NCBI RefSeq assembly: GCF_036227105.1
Contig: NZ_CP109434.1
Coordinates: 8,342,501 to 8,406,500 of the forward strand
DNA length: 64,000 nt
Reading direction: 5' to 3'
Source: Amycolatopsis sp. NBC_01488
Lineage (GTDB): Bacteria > Actinomycetota > Actinomycetes > Mycobacteriales > Pseudonocardiaceae
The position numbers and the translations under genes were made by a program. Below are positions 1-7,896 of this stretch, piece by piece; the first letter of the stretch is position 1; every line of letters begins with the position of its first letter. The notes under the pieces were generated by a model. The model was not told the origin of the DNA. It saw nothing but the letters and a program-made list of their open reading frames with translations, and made no database searches.

Positions 1-310
1 CGCCCGCCCAGCCGCTGCGGTGCACCAGCCCCGCCAGCGCGGCCACGTTCGGATCGCGCAGCGGCCCCGAACGCACGAAGAACAGCGGCTGCGGCGCTGC
101 GGGCGGGCCGAGGGCGGCGAGCACCTGCGCGGCGACGTCGACGTCGTCGTCCTCCGGGATCCGGACCATCAGGCGGGACCGGGGAATTCCGGCCGCGGCC
201 AGCCGTTCCGGCGGGACCAGGCCGGCGGCACCGGGCAGCGACGCCAGCGGGACGTAGTCCTCGCGCCGGGCCGCGGCGAAGGCGATCGTGTCGATCCCGA
301 GGTCAGGCAT
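1..310 (-). CDS. Partial gene, ketosynthase III-like N-terminus (tentative)
   Basis: Only the first 103 residues are in the window; the gene runs off the left edge. It begins at an ATG at 310, overlapping the end of the acyl-CoA dehydrogenase gene by 8 bp, so it is the next cistron of the same operon. The visible part has an alternating hydrophobic/Ala-Gly pattern with a segment (VAAQVLAALG, then PLFFVRSGPL) that resembles the first beta strands of thiolase-fold KAS III proteins. No catalytic residue lies in the visible part, so the family is a guess; another acyl-thioester enzyme is possible. Confidence 0.55.
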   Translation of the reverse strand, partial: MPDLGIDTIAFAAARREDYVPLASLPGAAGLVPPERLAAAGIPRSRLMVRIPEDDDVDVAAQVLAALGPPAAPQPLFFVRSGPLRDPNVAALAGLVHRSGWAG

Positions 311-1442
311 CGGCGTCTCCCGCCTGGTACCCGCGCGCCACGTGCAGCCGGTGGATGTTGCTGGTGCCCTCCATGAACTCGAAGGCGTGGACGTCGCGCG
401 TCCACTTCTCCAGCAGCGGGTGCTCGATGAGGCCGGCCGGGCCGAGCGCGGCCGACGCCCAGTGCGCCGTGCCGACCGCCAGGCCGACCGCGCCGAGCTT
501 CGCGGCGCTGGAAAGGTAGCCGCGCTCGGGGTCGCGGTCGATCCGCGCCGCCGCCTCGTACACCAGCTCCCGGCCCGCTTCGGCACGCGCGAGAGCCAGC
601 TGGCCGCCGGGGGCGTTCTTGCGGTGGTCCAGCACGTATTCGACCATCGCCAGTGCGGTGCCCACGGCGGACGCGGCGATCCGCACCCGCATGTGGTTGA
701 ACGTCGTGATGGCGGCGAAGATCCCCCGCCGGGTCACCGGGAGGTGGTCCCCGAGCATGCGGCCCGCCGGAATGGCCACGTCCGAAAAGGACAGCCGGCT
801 GATGTAGGCGCCGCGCAGGCCGATCATGTCGAGCTTTTCGCCGTGCCAACCGGGTGCCGGGACCTCGACCAGCGCCGCGCGGATCGACAGCGCGCCGCGG
901 CCGGTGCGGCCGAACACCACGCCGACGCTGCCGCGCGCGGCGTTGCCGACGTAGCACTTGCCGCCGTTGAGGCGCCAGCCCTCGCCGTCGCGGTCGAAGC
1001 GGGTCTCCATCGCCGTCGCGTCGTTGCCGCGGCTCTCCTCGGTCATCGCGAAGAACGACCAGCGACGGCCGCCGTGCATCCGCGTGAAGAACCACTCCTG
1101 CTGCTCGGGCGTGCCGAGCAGCTCCACGAACACGCCGGCCAGGCCGGGTGACGGGCAGGCCAGGATCGCGCCGACGTCACCGCGGGCCAGTTCGATCAGC
1201 CCCGCCACGTTCTCCAGGCACGAGCCACGTTCCATCGCCCGCAGCAACGGCGTCGACGGCAGCGACTCGCGGTACTGCGGCGGCGTGTCGGCCTGCCGGA
1301 CCATCTCGAACACGGGCGAGTTGTAGTGCTCGTCCATCGCGTCCGGGTCGGTGTCGATGGCCAGGGCCCGCGACCGCAGGTCCGCGGCCGCCTCCCGGCT
1401 CAGGTCGCGGACCGCGCGGACGCGTTCGCTCAGCTCGATCAT
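303..1442 (-). CDS. Acyl-CoA (or acyl-ACP) dehydrogenase
   Basis: 379-residue flavoprotein of normal acyl-CoA dehydrogenase length. It has the N-terminal helical domain, a central beta domain (FFAMTEESRGND near residue 130, then the GWRLNGGKCYVGNA strand that covers the flavin) and a C-terminal helical domain ending in FMEGTSNIHRL, where the Glu of the EGT motif is the usual catalytic base. The enzyme oxidises an acyl thioester to the alpha,beta-unsaturated form. Its ATG overlaps the stop of the upstream acyl-CoA dehydrogenase-like gene as ATGA, so it belongs to the operon with the ACP and KAS III genes; the natural substrate is probably an ACP-bound intermediate (inference). Confidence 0.9.
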   Translation of the reverse strand: MIELSERVRAVRDLSREAAADLRSRALAIDTDPDAMDEHYNSPVFEMVRQADTPPQYRESLPSTPLLRAMERGSCLENVAGLIELARGDVGAILACPSPGLAGVFVELLGTPEQQEWFFTRMHGGRRWSFFAMTEESRGNDATAMETRFDRDGEGWRLNGGKCYVGNAARGSVGVVFGRTGRGALSIRAALVEVPAPGWHGEKLDMIGLRGAYISRLSFSDVAIPAGRMLGDHLPVTRRGIFAAITTFNHMRVRIAASAVGTALAMVEYVLDHRKNAPGGQLALARAEAGRELVYEAAARIDRDPERGYLSSAAKLGAVGLAVGTAHWASAALGPAGLIEHPLLEKWTRDVHAFEFMEGTSNIHRLHVARGYQAGDADA

Positions 1443-2047
1443 GCCGGTTCTCCTTCCGGTTCCCGGTCCACCCAGGTGCCGGCCACCAGTGCCGAGACGT
1501 AGAGCGACCGCGCGGGTGAGGTGGCCAGGAAGCCCGAGGCGCCGAGGTGCTGGGCCACCCGCCAGCCCAGATCGTCCAGCTCGCGGTGGACGTCGGCCAC
1601 GGCGACCGGGTGCCGCTGCGAACGCACGTGGGCGCGCAGCCGTTCCACCGCGGCCATCACGTCGCCGATCGCGCCGGCGATCAGCTGCTTGCGGATCAGC
1701 GGTTCGTCGCCGGCGGTGCGGTGTGACAGGTGCTCGACGACGTGGTCGAGCACCGAGCGCAGCACCCCCAGCCGAACAGCGGCCAGGTGCCGGCCGAAGT
1801 CGGCCAGCTCGTGGGCGTCACGCTCTTCGCGTGGCCGGCCCGGGCAGGCGAGGAAGACGATGTCCTCGCGGTCGGCCAGGCTGTGCGTGCGCACTTCGGC
1901 GCCTTCGGGCACGGCGCCGGCGGGCACGGCCGCGTACCGGCCGGGGGCCAGCCGGTCGGCCGGGGTGGCGGGCAGGGCCGCGGCGAGGCCGGCGGCGAGG
2001 CCGTCGCTGCGCGCGGTCCGCTCGCATTCGAGCAGGCTGGTGGTCAC
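1439..2047 (-). CDS. Short acyl-CoA dehydrogenase C-domain-like protein
   Basis: 202 residues. It starts at a GTG that overlaps the stop of the KAS III gene as GTGA; no in-frame ATG fits better. The second half (about residues 85-190: HLAAVRLGVLRSVLDHVVEHL and later LGASGFLATSPARSLY) looks like the C-terminal four-helix domain of acyl-CoA dehydrogenases, while the N-terminal and beta domains are missing or reduced to about 80 residues. It may be a partner or remnant subunit for the dehydrogenase encoded directly downstream, as some secondary-metabolite dehydrogenases work as unequal pairs. Catalytic competence on its own seems unlikely. Confidence 0.75.
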   Translation of the reverse strand: MTTSLLECERTARSDGLAAGLAAALPATPADRLAPGRYAAVPAGAVPEGAEVRTHSLADREDIVFLACPGRPREERDAHELADFGRHLAAVRLGVLRSVLDHVVEHLSHRTAGDEPLIRKQLIAGAIGDVMAAVERLRAHVRSQRHPVAVADVHRELDDLGWRVAQHLGASGFLATSPARSLYVSALVAGTWVDREPEGEPA

Positions 2048-2991
2048 TGTTCCTCCACGACCTCGACGATCACCGACTGGAAGTAGGCGCCCTGGCCCAC
2101 GGAGACCAGGGCGCAGCGCTGTCCGGGACGCAGCCGTCCGGCCGCGTCGGCGTGCTGCAGGGCGAGCAGGGAATCGACCCCGAAGTTGTGCCCGCGCGCG
2201 GCGACCAGCTCCAGGGGGATCCGGTCGAACGGGAACCCGGACAGCCCGCTGAAGGTGCGCCAGAACATGCGGTTCGACAGGTCCGGCAGCACCCAGTCCA
2301 CATCGGACAGTGTGAGGCCGGCATCGTGGGCCGCGGCGCCCACGACCGCCGCCGCCTGCTCGCAGCAGACCTTGCCGAAGAGCGTGAACTCCTCCTTGGT
2401 CATGCGCAGGCTGCGGTGGAACCGCGTGTCGCGGGCGCTCGCGCCGCCGAGGTAGCGGTAGCGCGCCGGGCCGCGGGACACCATCAACGCTGCCGCGATG
2501 TCGCCCGCGACCGTCGTGCCCGGGATGTAGCGGCCGCGGTCGCTCGCGCTGCCCTGGTCGCCGCCGAGCACGAGCACCCGGTCTTCCGGCGCCGCGCCGG
2601 GCCGGGCCAGGTAGCGCCGGGCGAGTTCGACCGAGCGCAGCACCGACGTGCAGTTGACGTGCGACACCCCGAAGAACGGGACGCCCGGCAGGCCGAGCGC
2701 GTCGCGCAGCCGATCCGGGAACGTGCCGCACAGGTCCAGCTCGGCGATGAGCAGCGTGTGGCCGTAGAGCACCAGGCTCGCCGGCCCGCCGCCGAGCGCG
2801 GTCCGCCCGGCCTCGGCCAGGTGGTCCGCCATCCGCTCGCCCGGCGCGAGCACCGGGCTGTCGCGCAGGCCGTAGATGCGGCCGAACATCCGCCGCTCCA
2901 GCGGCTTGGCGCCCGACCGCACGAGCACGTCGTCGACGGCCTCGACGCGGCCGGGCAGCCGCACGGCGACCCGGGACAGCCCCGTGTCCAT
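2044..2991 (-). CDS. KAS III-type ketosynthase (FabH-like)
   Basis: 315 residues, the usual length for a 3-oxoacyl-ACP synthase III. The nucleophile is visible as Cys114 in HVNCTSVL. The usual catalytic His position (PHQAN in FabH) reads LPDLSN and the Asn region reads GHNFGVDS, so the triad is not canonical; some KAS III relatives act as acyltransferases rather than condensing enzymes. Start is the ATG at 2991, coupled by TGATG to a 33-codon mini-ORF upstream. The gene sits between a Cys-less KS-like gene and two dehydrogenase genes, consistent with extending or transferring an ACP-bound chain made by the ligase/decarboxylase pair of this operon. Confidence 0.88.
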   Translation of the reverse strand: MDTGLSRVAVRLPGRVEAVDDVLVRSGAKPLERRMFGRIYGLRDSPVLAPGERMADHLAEAGRTALGGGPASLVLYGHTLLIAELDLCGTFPDRLRDALGLPGVPFFGVSHVNCTSVLRSVELARRYLARPGAAPEDRVLVLGGDQGSASDRGRYIPGTTVAGDIAAALMVSRGPARYRYLGGASARDTRFHRSLRMTKEEFTLFGKVCCEQAAAVVGAAAHDAGLTLSDVDWVLPDLSNRMFWRTFSGLSGFPFDRIPLELVAARGHNFGVDSLLALQHADAAGRLRPGQRCALVSVGQGAYFQSVIVEVVEEQ

Positions 2992-3092
2992 CAGTGCTCC
3001 CTCCCCGGCACCAGCAGGCACGTGCGGAAGGCGCCGCTCGCGGGTGCGGAATCGACCGGCACCGCCGGTCCGGACAGCAGTCGCGTGCCCAT
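2991..3092 (-). pseudogene. 33-codon mini-ORF, probable scar of a deleted KS-like gene
   Basis: This ORF is locked between its neighbours by TGATG overlaps on both sides. Its last residues (FRTCLLVPGREH) repeat the C-terminus of the gene just upstream (FCSCLLVPGREQ), and the DNA of the two 3' ends is almost identical over about 28 bp (2994-3022 against 3092-3120). The N-terminal third does not resemble anything I know. It looks like a gene copy that lost its whole body but kept its start, stop and translational coupling. A functional micropeptide cannot be excluded. Confidence 0.6.
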
Positions 3093-4015
3093 CACTGCTC
3101 CCTCCCCGGCACCAGCAGGCAACTGCAGAACGTGCCGCCCGTGGGCTCGAAGTCGGCCAGCAGCACCGGTTCGTCCAGCGGCCACAGGCGCGCCAGACCC
3201 GCCCACACGCCGGTGCACCACAGGTCCGGGACCGCTTCGACGCGGCCGGCGTACGGGGTGCCCGCCAGCCGCTGGGCGAGGCCCGCACCGGCCAGTACCC
3301 GGACGCCCGGGTGCCGGTAGAGCACGTCGGCCAGGGCGAGGGTGGCGGTGTGCGGCCCGGTTTCGCCGAGCCGTACCTCCTCCAGCTCGGTCACGGCGAC
3401 GTCGCCGGTCGAGCCGGCTTGCAACAGCACCGCGGCGTCGGGGCGGTGCGTGGCCGGGTGGCCGCTGTCCCACAGCACGGCGTTCTGGTCGTACACCAGC
3501 AGTGCCGCCGAAGCCGCCTCGCCGAGCCGGCACATGCCGTCCAGCAGGCGCAGCGCGGTGAACGCCGCGCCCGGCCCCGGTCCCGCCACCGAGCACGGTT
3601 CCGGGTTCCCGGGCAGCCGTCCGGCGAGGTAGCAGCCGGCGACCTCCGAGTGGTACAGGTCGGGCGAGTGGTAGGCGAGCACCACCGCGTCCAGCGGCGG
3701 CAGCGGGGTGCCCGCGTCCGCCAGCAACGCCTCGGTCATCTCGATGAACCCGTTGCCGGTGCGGGCGAGGAAGTCCTCCTGGTCCGCCGCGGCGCCGAAG
3801 GTCTCGACCATGAGCCGGGCCAGCTCCGGGCGCATCCCGAACACGGGCTTGGCGCGCTCGGTGAACACCCGGTGCGTCACGCCGGTCAGGTGCACCCCGG
3901 CCGGGCGCGGGGGGCCCGCGGCCCGTCCCGGGGGCGCGAGCGTCTGTGACATCCGGGGCTTCGGCCCGGGCCGGGGGCTCCGCCACCCGGACCCCCGAAG
4001 AAGCTGCAGGGACAT
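3092..4015 (-). CDS. Ketosynthase-like protein lacking the catalytic Cys
   Basis: Up to 307 residues with thiolase-fold features: LDAVVLAYHSPDLYHSEVAGCYLAGRL in the middle and a C-terminal CSCLLVPGREQ strand. Where KAS III enzymes carry the ACSG nucleophile elbow, this protein has SVAGPGPGAAF, so the nucleophile is gone. Such inactive partners form heterodimers with active KAS III-type subunits (PqsB with PqsC is a known case), so it may pair with the KAS III encoded downstream. The ATG at 4015 lies 3 nt after the ACP stop, but its first 40 residues are Pro/Arg/Gly-rich; an ATG at 3952 or a GTG near 3900 could be the real start. Confidence 0.75.
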   Translation of the reverse strand: MSLQLLRGSGWRSPRPGPKPRMSQTLAPPGRAAGPPRPAGVHLTGVTHRVFTERAKPVFGMRPELARLMVETFGAAADQEDFLARTGNGFIEMTEALLADAGTPLPPLDAVVLAYHSPDLYHSEVAGCYLAGRLPGNPEPCSVAGPGPGAAFTALRLLDGMCRLGEAASAALLVYDQNAVLWDSGHPATHRPDAAVLLQAGSTGDVAVTELEEVRLGETGPHTATLALADVLYRHPGVRVLAGAGLAQRLAGTPYAGRVEAVPDLWCTGVWAGLARLWPLDEPVLLADFEPTGGTFCSCLLVPGREQ

Positions 4016-4018
4016 GGC

Positions 4019-4285
4019 TCAGACCGCCGCGGCGGCCCTGGCGAAGGCCGACTCGATGTAGTCGGTCAGGCTGCCGACCGTGCGGAAGACCTCCGGGCCC
4101 AGCTCGTCCGGGTCGATCTCGAGGCCGATGGTGTCCTCGAGGCTCATCAGCAGCTCGATGACGCTGGTGGAGTCGAGCGCCAGGTCCTCGAACAGGCGCA
4201 GCTCCGGCGTGACGCCGCCGATCTCCTTGTTGAGCACGGCGGACAGGGCGATCTCCAGGTGGGCGACGATCTCGGTGCGGTTCAT
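4019..4285 (-). CDS. Acyl carrier protein (BtrI-like)
   Basis: 88-residue acidic four-helix carrier protein. The phosphopantetheine attachment site is Ser39 in LALDSTSVIELL. It is encoded immediately after the PLP decarboxylase with an ATGA overlap and after the ATP-grasp ligase, the same gene set that loads and decarboxylates glutamate on BtrI in butirosin biosynthesis. It should carry the gamma-aminobutyryl-type starter and its extended forms, and be activated by the Sfp-type transferase encoded at 15292-15993. Confidence 0.93.
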   Translation of the reverse strand: MNRTEIVAHLEIALSAVLNKEIGGVTPELRLFEDLALDSTSVIELLMSLEDTIGLEIDPDELGPEVFRTVGSLTDYIESAFARAAAAV

Positions 4286-5577
4286 CTCGGCTCACTTCCC
4301 ATGGTGTCGGAGGGCTGGTGCAGGTGCTGCTTGCGCAGCAGGTCCGCGGGCTCGTCGCGGTCGCGGACCAGGAAGGCCCGCCCGCCGCGCACGAGCACCT
4401 CGGCGGGGAACCCGTGGCTGAGGAACAGCCCGGGCGAGGCCGACGGCCCGTAGGCGCCGGAGTTCAGGACGCCGACCAGGTCGCCGGCGCGCAGGTCGGG
4501 CAGTTTCACCTGCTTGAGCAGGGTGTCGTTGGGCGTGCACAACGGGCCGGTGACGGTCCACGGGCGCGGCTCGACGGTGTCGTCGGTGTCCTCGCCGGCC
4601 TCGCGCGGGGTGAGCAGCACGGCCGGGAAGTTGCGCTTGACGAACGAGCCGATGCCGACGGCGGCCATGTGGTGGTGGGTGCCGCCGTCCGCGACCGCGA
4701 ACCGCTCCCCCATCGACTCCTTGACGTACCGGACGCCGAGCACGTAGACCCCGGCGCGCCCGGCCAGGAACCGGCCGGACTCCATGATCAGCCGCGTACC
4801 CGGGTGCGCCCGGTGGAACTCCTCGAGCATCGGGTTGATCACGGCGGCCACGTCGGCGGCTTCGAGGTCGTCCTCGCCTTCGAAGTAGGCCACGCCGAGG
4901 CCGCCGCCGATGTCGACGGCTTCCAGGCGGATCCCGGTCTCGGCGGCCACCCGCTCGGCCAGGTCCAGTGCGTAACGCGTGTTCTTGCCGATGACCTCGG
5001 CGTCGAGGATGCGCGTGCCCATGTAGACCTGGATGCCGGCGACGTCGGCGTGGCGGTACTCCGCGAGCCGCGGTCCGGCGGACAGGACCTGGGCCTCGTC
5101 GATGCCGAACTGGCGGGGCTTGCCGCCCATGGTGAGCCGGGACCCGCTGATCGCGCAGGTGGGGTTGATCCGCAGCAGCACCCGCTGCTGCTTCCCGAAC
5201 TCGGCGCCGAGCCGTTCGATGTCGTCGAGTTCGTCGAAGGACTCGCAGACGATCGCGTAGACGTCGGTTTCCAGGCACGCCCGCAGTTCCTGCTGGCTCT
5301 TGCCGGGACCGAGGAAGATGATGTCCTCCGGCCGCGCCCCGGCGGCGAGTACGGTCTGCAGCTCCACAATGGACGAAACTTCCGCCCGCGCGCCGCCGCC
5401 GTGCAGGGCGGCGAAGACGCTGATGTTCGGATTGGCCTTGAGGGAGTAGAACACCTCCAGCGCGGGGTGCAGCACCGCGCGCAGGCCGGTGATCGTCGCG
5501 TGCAGGACGTCGCCGTCGTAGACGTAGAGCGGCGTGCCGAAGCGCGCGGCCAGGTCCGGGTAGTCGATGCCGGTCAT
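4282..5577 (-). CDS. PLP-dependent amino-acyl-ACP decarboxylase (BtrK-like, DapDC/ODC fold type III)
   Basis: 431 residues. The PLP Lys is Lys47 in FYSLKANPN; the glycine loop DIGGGLG and the ESGRFL segment that bind the PLP phosphate and face the dimer interface follow, with the Cys-containing GPLCTPNDTL loop near residue 360 supplied to the partner active site. Length and motifs are those of diaminopimelate/ornithine decarboxylases, but the neighbours (ATP-grasp ligase with ATGA overlap upstream, ACP with ATGA overlap downstream) match btrJ-btrK-btrI, where the enzyme decarboxylates gamma-glutamyl-ACP to gamma-aminobutyryl-ACP. The amino acid used here is not proven; Glu is the best guess. 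Confidence 0.88.
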   Translation of the reverse strand: MTGIDYPDLAARFGTPLYVYDGDVLHATITGLRAVLHPALEVFYSLKANPNISVFAALHGGGARAEVSSIVELQTVLAAGARPEDIIFLGPGKSQQELRACLETDVYAIVCESFDELDDIERLGAEFGKQQRVLLRINPTCAISGSRLTMGGKPRQFGIDEAQVLSAGPRLAEYRHADVAGIQVYMGTRILDAEVIGKNTRYALDLAERVAAETGIRLEAVDIGGGLGVAYFEGEDDLEAADVAAVINPMLEEFHRAHPGTRLIMESGRFLAGRAGVYVLGVRYVKESMGERFAVADGGTHHHMAAVGIGSFVKRNFPAVLLTPREAGEDTDDTVEPRPWTVTGPLCTPNDTLLKQVKLPDLRAGDLVGVLNSGAYGPSASPGLFLSHGFPAEVLVRGGRAFLVRDRDEPADLLRKQHLHQPSDTMGSEPR

Positions 5578-6917
5578 GCGGTTTCCCCTGCCATTTCGCC
5601 GAGGCGGCGCTCGGCCTCGGTCCGGACAGCGAGGGCTTCGTCGGCCGAGTGCCCGACGCAGATCGCGTAGAGACGGCCGTGGAAGGAGCCTTCGCCGGTG
5701 GCCGCGGCGTTGAGCGTCGCGAAGTTGTTGACCAGCACGCCGGTGTCGCCGGCGCCGGTGAAGAACAGGTCGCCGAGCGCGGTTTCGACCTCCGCGAAGG
5801 TGTGTTCGCGCTGCAGCTTCAGCGAGAAGGTCGCCGCGATGGCGTGTTTGCCCTCGGGGATGAACTTCTCGGCGATCCGGCTCTGGTAGGTCGACATGTT
5901 GAACCGGGCGTTGATCTCCAGGCACGGGTAGAGGGTGCCGTCGGCGGCGAGCATCGCGTCGACGCCGACCATCCCGAAGAATCCTTCGTCGTGCAGCGCG
6001 CGGCCGATCTTCTCGACGGCTTCGGCCAGTTCGCGGGCCGCGACCGGCGGCAGCTCCACCGGGAAGCGGTGGCCCTGGTGCACGCCGTTCTTCAGCACGG
6101 CGGCCTTGACCGTTTCGAAGCGGACGCCACCGGTGCGGGAGACGACGAACTGGTAGTTGAGGTCCTGGGCGTGCTCGATCCACGACTCGACCACGAGGTT
6201 CGCCGGCGCGTCGGCGCCGCGGCGCTCGATCAGGCGCAGCAGGCGGTTCGCGCCACGCTCGTCCTCGACGACGACCATGCCGCGGCCGGAGACGCCGAGC
6301 GACTCCTTCACCACGACGCGGCCGCCCAGCGCCAGCTGCGCGGTGAGGGCGTCGCGCAGTTCGCCGACCGTGTGCACCACCCGGCCGGGCACCTGACGCA
6401 GGCCGAGCGCGTCGACCAGGCCGCGGCTGAACACCTTGCCGTTGACCGCTTTGCAGATCTGCGCGGTCGAGCCGGCCAGCGGCAGCCCGGACTCCTTGGC
6501 CAGCGCCTCTTCCGACGCCGAGATGCCCAGCGGCATCAGGTAGGTGTTGCCGTCGGCCAGCTCCCGCAGCTTGCCCAGGAGCTCCGGCGAGTTGAGCGCG
6601 TCCTCGGTCACCATCGCGTCCGGGTCGCTGTGCTCGACGATCAGCGTCGAGCCGTCGGCGGCGCCGATCCGCGCGAGGTAGGCGGCGAACGCGGGATCCA
6701 TGGGTGCCTTGAGCACCACCAGATCGCCCTCGCCGGCGAGCAGCGCGCCCATCTCCTCCATGCGGTTGACCGTGGCCCCCGCGAACGAGATGCCGGCGCC
6801 GGGCAGCTTCGGCTCGCCCACCGCCCAGCTGCGCTCCACCTCGAAGTTGTTGACGAAGACGAACCGCGCCCCGGCGTCGCCGATCAGGTCCTTCTTCAGC
6901 CGTGCCACGAAATTCAT
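5574..6917 (-). CDS. ATP-grasp amino acid-ACP ligase (BtrJ-like)
   Basis: 447 residues with an ATP-grasp core: the ATP-binding Lys and glycine loop in VVVKESLGVSGRGM (about residue 200), and the metal-binding acidic/Asn pair in CLEINARFNMSTYQ (about residue 335). BtrJ in butirosin biosynthesis joins L-glutamate to the phosphopantetheine thiol of its carrier protein; the adjacent decarboxylase and carrier genes support the same role here. The start ATG overlaps the KAS III stop as ATGA. Because BtrJ can act a second time to add a protective gamma-glutamyl cap, a capped amine intermediate is possible here as well. A cyclase equivalent to BtrG is not visible in the window. Confidence 0.87.
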   Translation of the reverse strand: MNFVARLKKDLIGDAGARFVFVNNFEVERSWAVGEPKLPGAGISFAGATVNRMEEMGALLAGEGDLVVLKAPMDPAFAAYLARIGAADGSTLIVEHSDPDAMVTEDALNSPELLGKLRELADGNTYLMPLGISASEEALAKESGLPLAGSTAQICKAVNGKVFSRGLVDALGLRQVPGRVVHTVGELRDALTAQLALGGRVVVKESLGVSGRGMVVVEDERGANRLLRLIERRGADAPANLVVESWIEHAQDLNYQFVVSRTGGVRFETVKAAVLKNGVHQGHRFPVELPPVAARELAEAVEKIGRALHDEGFFGMVGVDAMLAADGTLYPCLEINARFNMSTYQSRIAEKFIPEGKHAIAATFSLKLQREHTFAEVETALGDLFFTGAGDTGVLVNNFATLNAAATGEGSFHGRLYAICVGHSADEALAVRTEAERRLGEMAGETA

Positions 6918-7873
6918 CCCTGGTTCCCTTCTCCGATCTCGACGACGGCCGCCGCGAAGGTCGCCCCGAGGCCGGCCGAAGCCAGCAGCACGAGGTCCCC
7001 CGGATCGACCCGCCCGTCCGCGCGCGCCGCCGCCAGGTTGATGAACGGGTCGGAGCTGTAGCAGTGGGCGTACTTCCCGACGTTGTCCAGGAACACGCGG
7101 TCCCGCGGCACGCCGAGCGTGCCCGTGATGCGTTTCCAGGACAGCTTGTTGACGTTGTGCGGCAGGATGGCGGTGAGGTCCGCGGCGGCGACCCGGGCGT
7201 CGTCGAGCGCGTCCTGCATGACCTGCGCGAGCGCGTCCGGGTAGACGTGCTTGTACCGCAGCTGCAGCGCTTCGTCGCAGTCGATGCCGCGGTAGAACTC
7301 GCCCAGCACGGTCAGCGCGCGCCCGAGGACGCGGTCGCCGCGCGGGTCCGGGCCGACCAGCACCGCGGCGGCGCCGTCGCCCTGGATCGTGGTGTCGCGG
7401 ATCAGCCGGGCCTCGTGCATCAGGACCTTGTCGCCGGTCAGCACCAGCACGCGGTCGCCCGGCGCCGCGGTGGCCAGCAGTGACCGCGCCACGTGCAGGG
7501 CGTGGATGCCGACGACGCAGTTGAGGTGGGACAGGCTGAACACGGTGGCGCGGTGCAGCCGCAGCCGCGTCCGCACGTCCTCCAGGAGGCCGGGCGTGGC
7601 GACGGCGACGTGCTGCATGGTGTGCGCGTGGACCAGGAACCGGACCGAGTCGCGGTCGGTCCCGGACAGCACGCGCTCCCCCGCACCCGCCAGCAGGTCG
7701 GCCAGGTCGAGACCGTCCGCGACGGCGACGCGGTCGAGGCCGAGGAAGCGGGTGAAGAAGCGCAGCTGCGTCGCGTCGAGGCCGAGCGGGCCGGCCAGGT
7801 CCGCGACCGGCAGGCTCGTCTCCGGCACGAACGACGCCACCCGTTCCAGGCGCGGTGCTTCGAGCAAGGACAT
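6914..7873 (-). CDS. KAS III-type ketosynthase/acyltransferase
   Basis: 319 residues. Cys119 in SHLNCVVG is the nucleophile, the His of the PHQAN-type motif is kept in LPHNVNK, and the third region reads YAHCYSSDPFINL. The order of motifs is that of KAS III/HMG-synthase relatives, so it can be a real condensing enzyme, unlike the other KAS III of this operon. I use the ATG at 7873 because GGAGGA lies 6 nt upstream of it; the upstream ATG at 7885 lies before that ribosome site. It is the second cistron of the operon, 23 bp after the condensation gene, and directly precedes the ligase, suggesting it uses the amino-acyl-ACP as primer. Confidence 0.88.
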   Translation of the reverse strand: MSLLEAPRLERVASFVPETSLPVADLAGPLGLDATQLRFFTRFLGLDRVAVADGLDLADLLAGAGERVLSGTDRDSVRFLVHAHTMQHVAVATPGLLEDVRTRLRLHRATVFSLSHLNCVVGIHALHVARSLLATAAPGDRVLVLTGDKVLMHEARLIRDTTIQGDGAAAVLVGPDPRGDRVLGRALTVLGEFYRGIDCDEALQLRYKHVYPDALAQVMQDALDDARVAAADLTAILPHNVNKLSWKRITGTLGVPRDRVFLDNVGKYAHCYSSDPFINLAAARADGRVDPGDLVLLASAGLGATFAAAVVEIGEGNQG

Positions 7874-7896
7874 GGTTTCCTCCATCTCCGGACGGC

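Noticed and set aside
169..1095. Long open frames antisense to the acyl-CoA dehydrogenase and many similar antisense frames across the window
   Set aside because: They are Arg/Pro/Gly-rich shadows caused by high third-position GC; none has a domain or ribosome site, and each lies opposite a well-supported gene.
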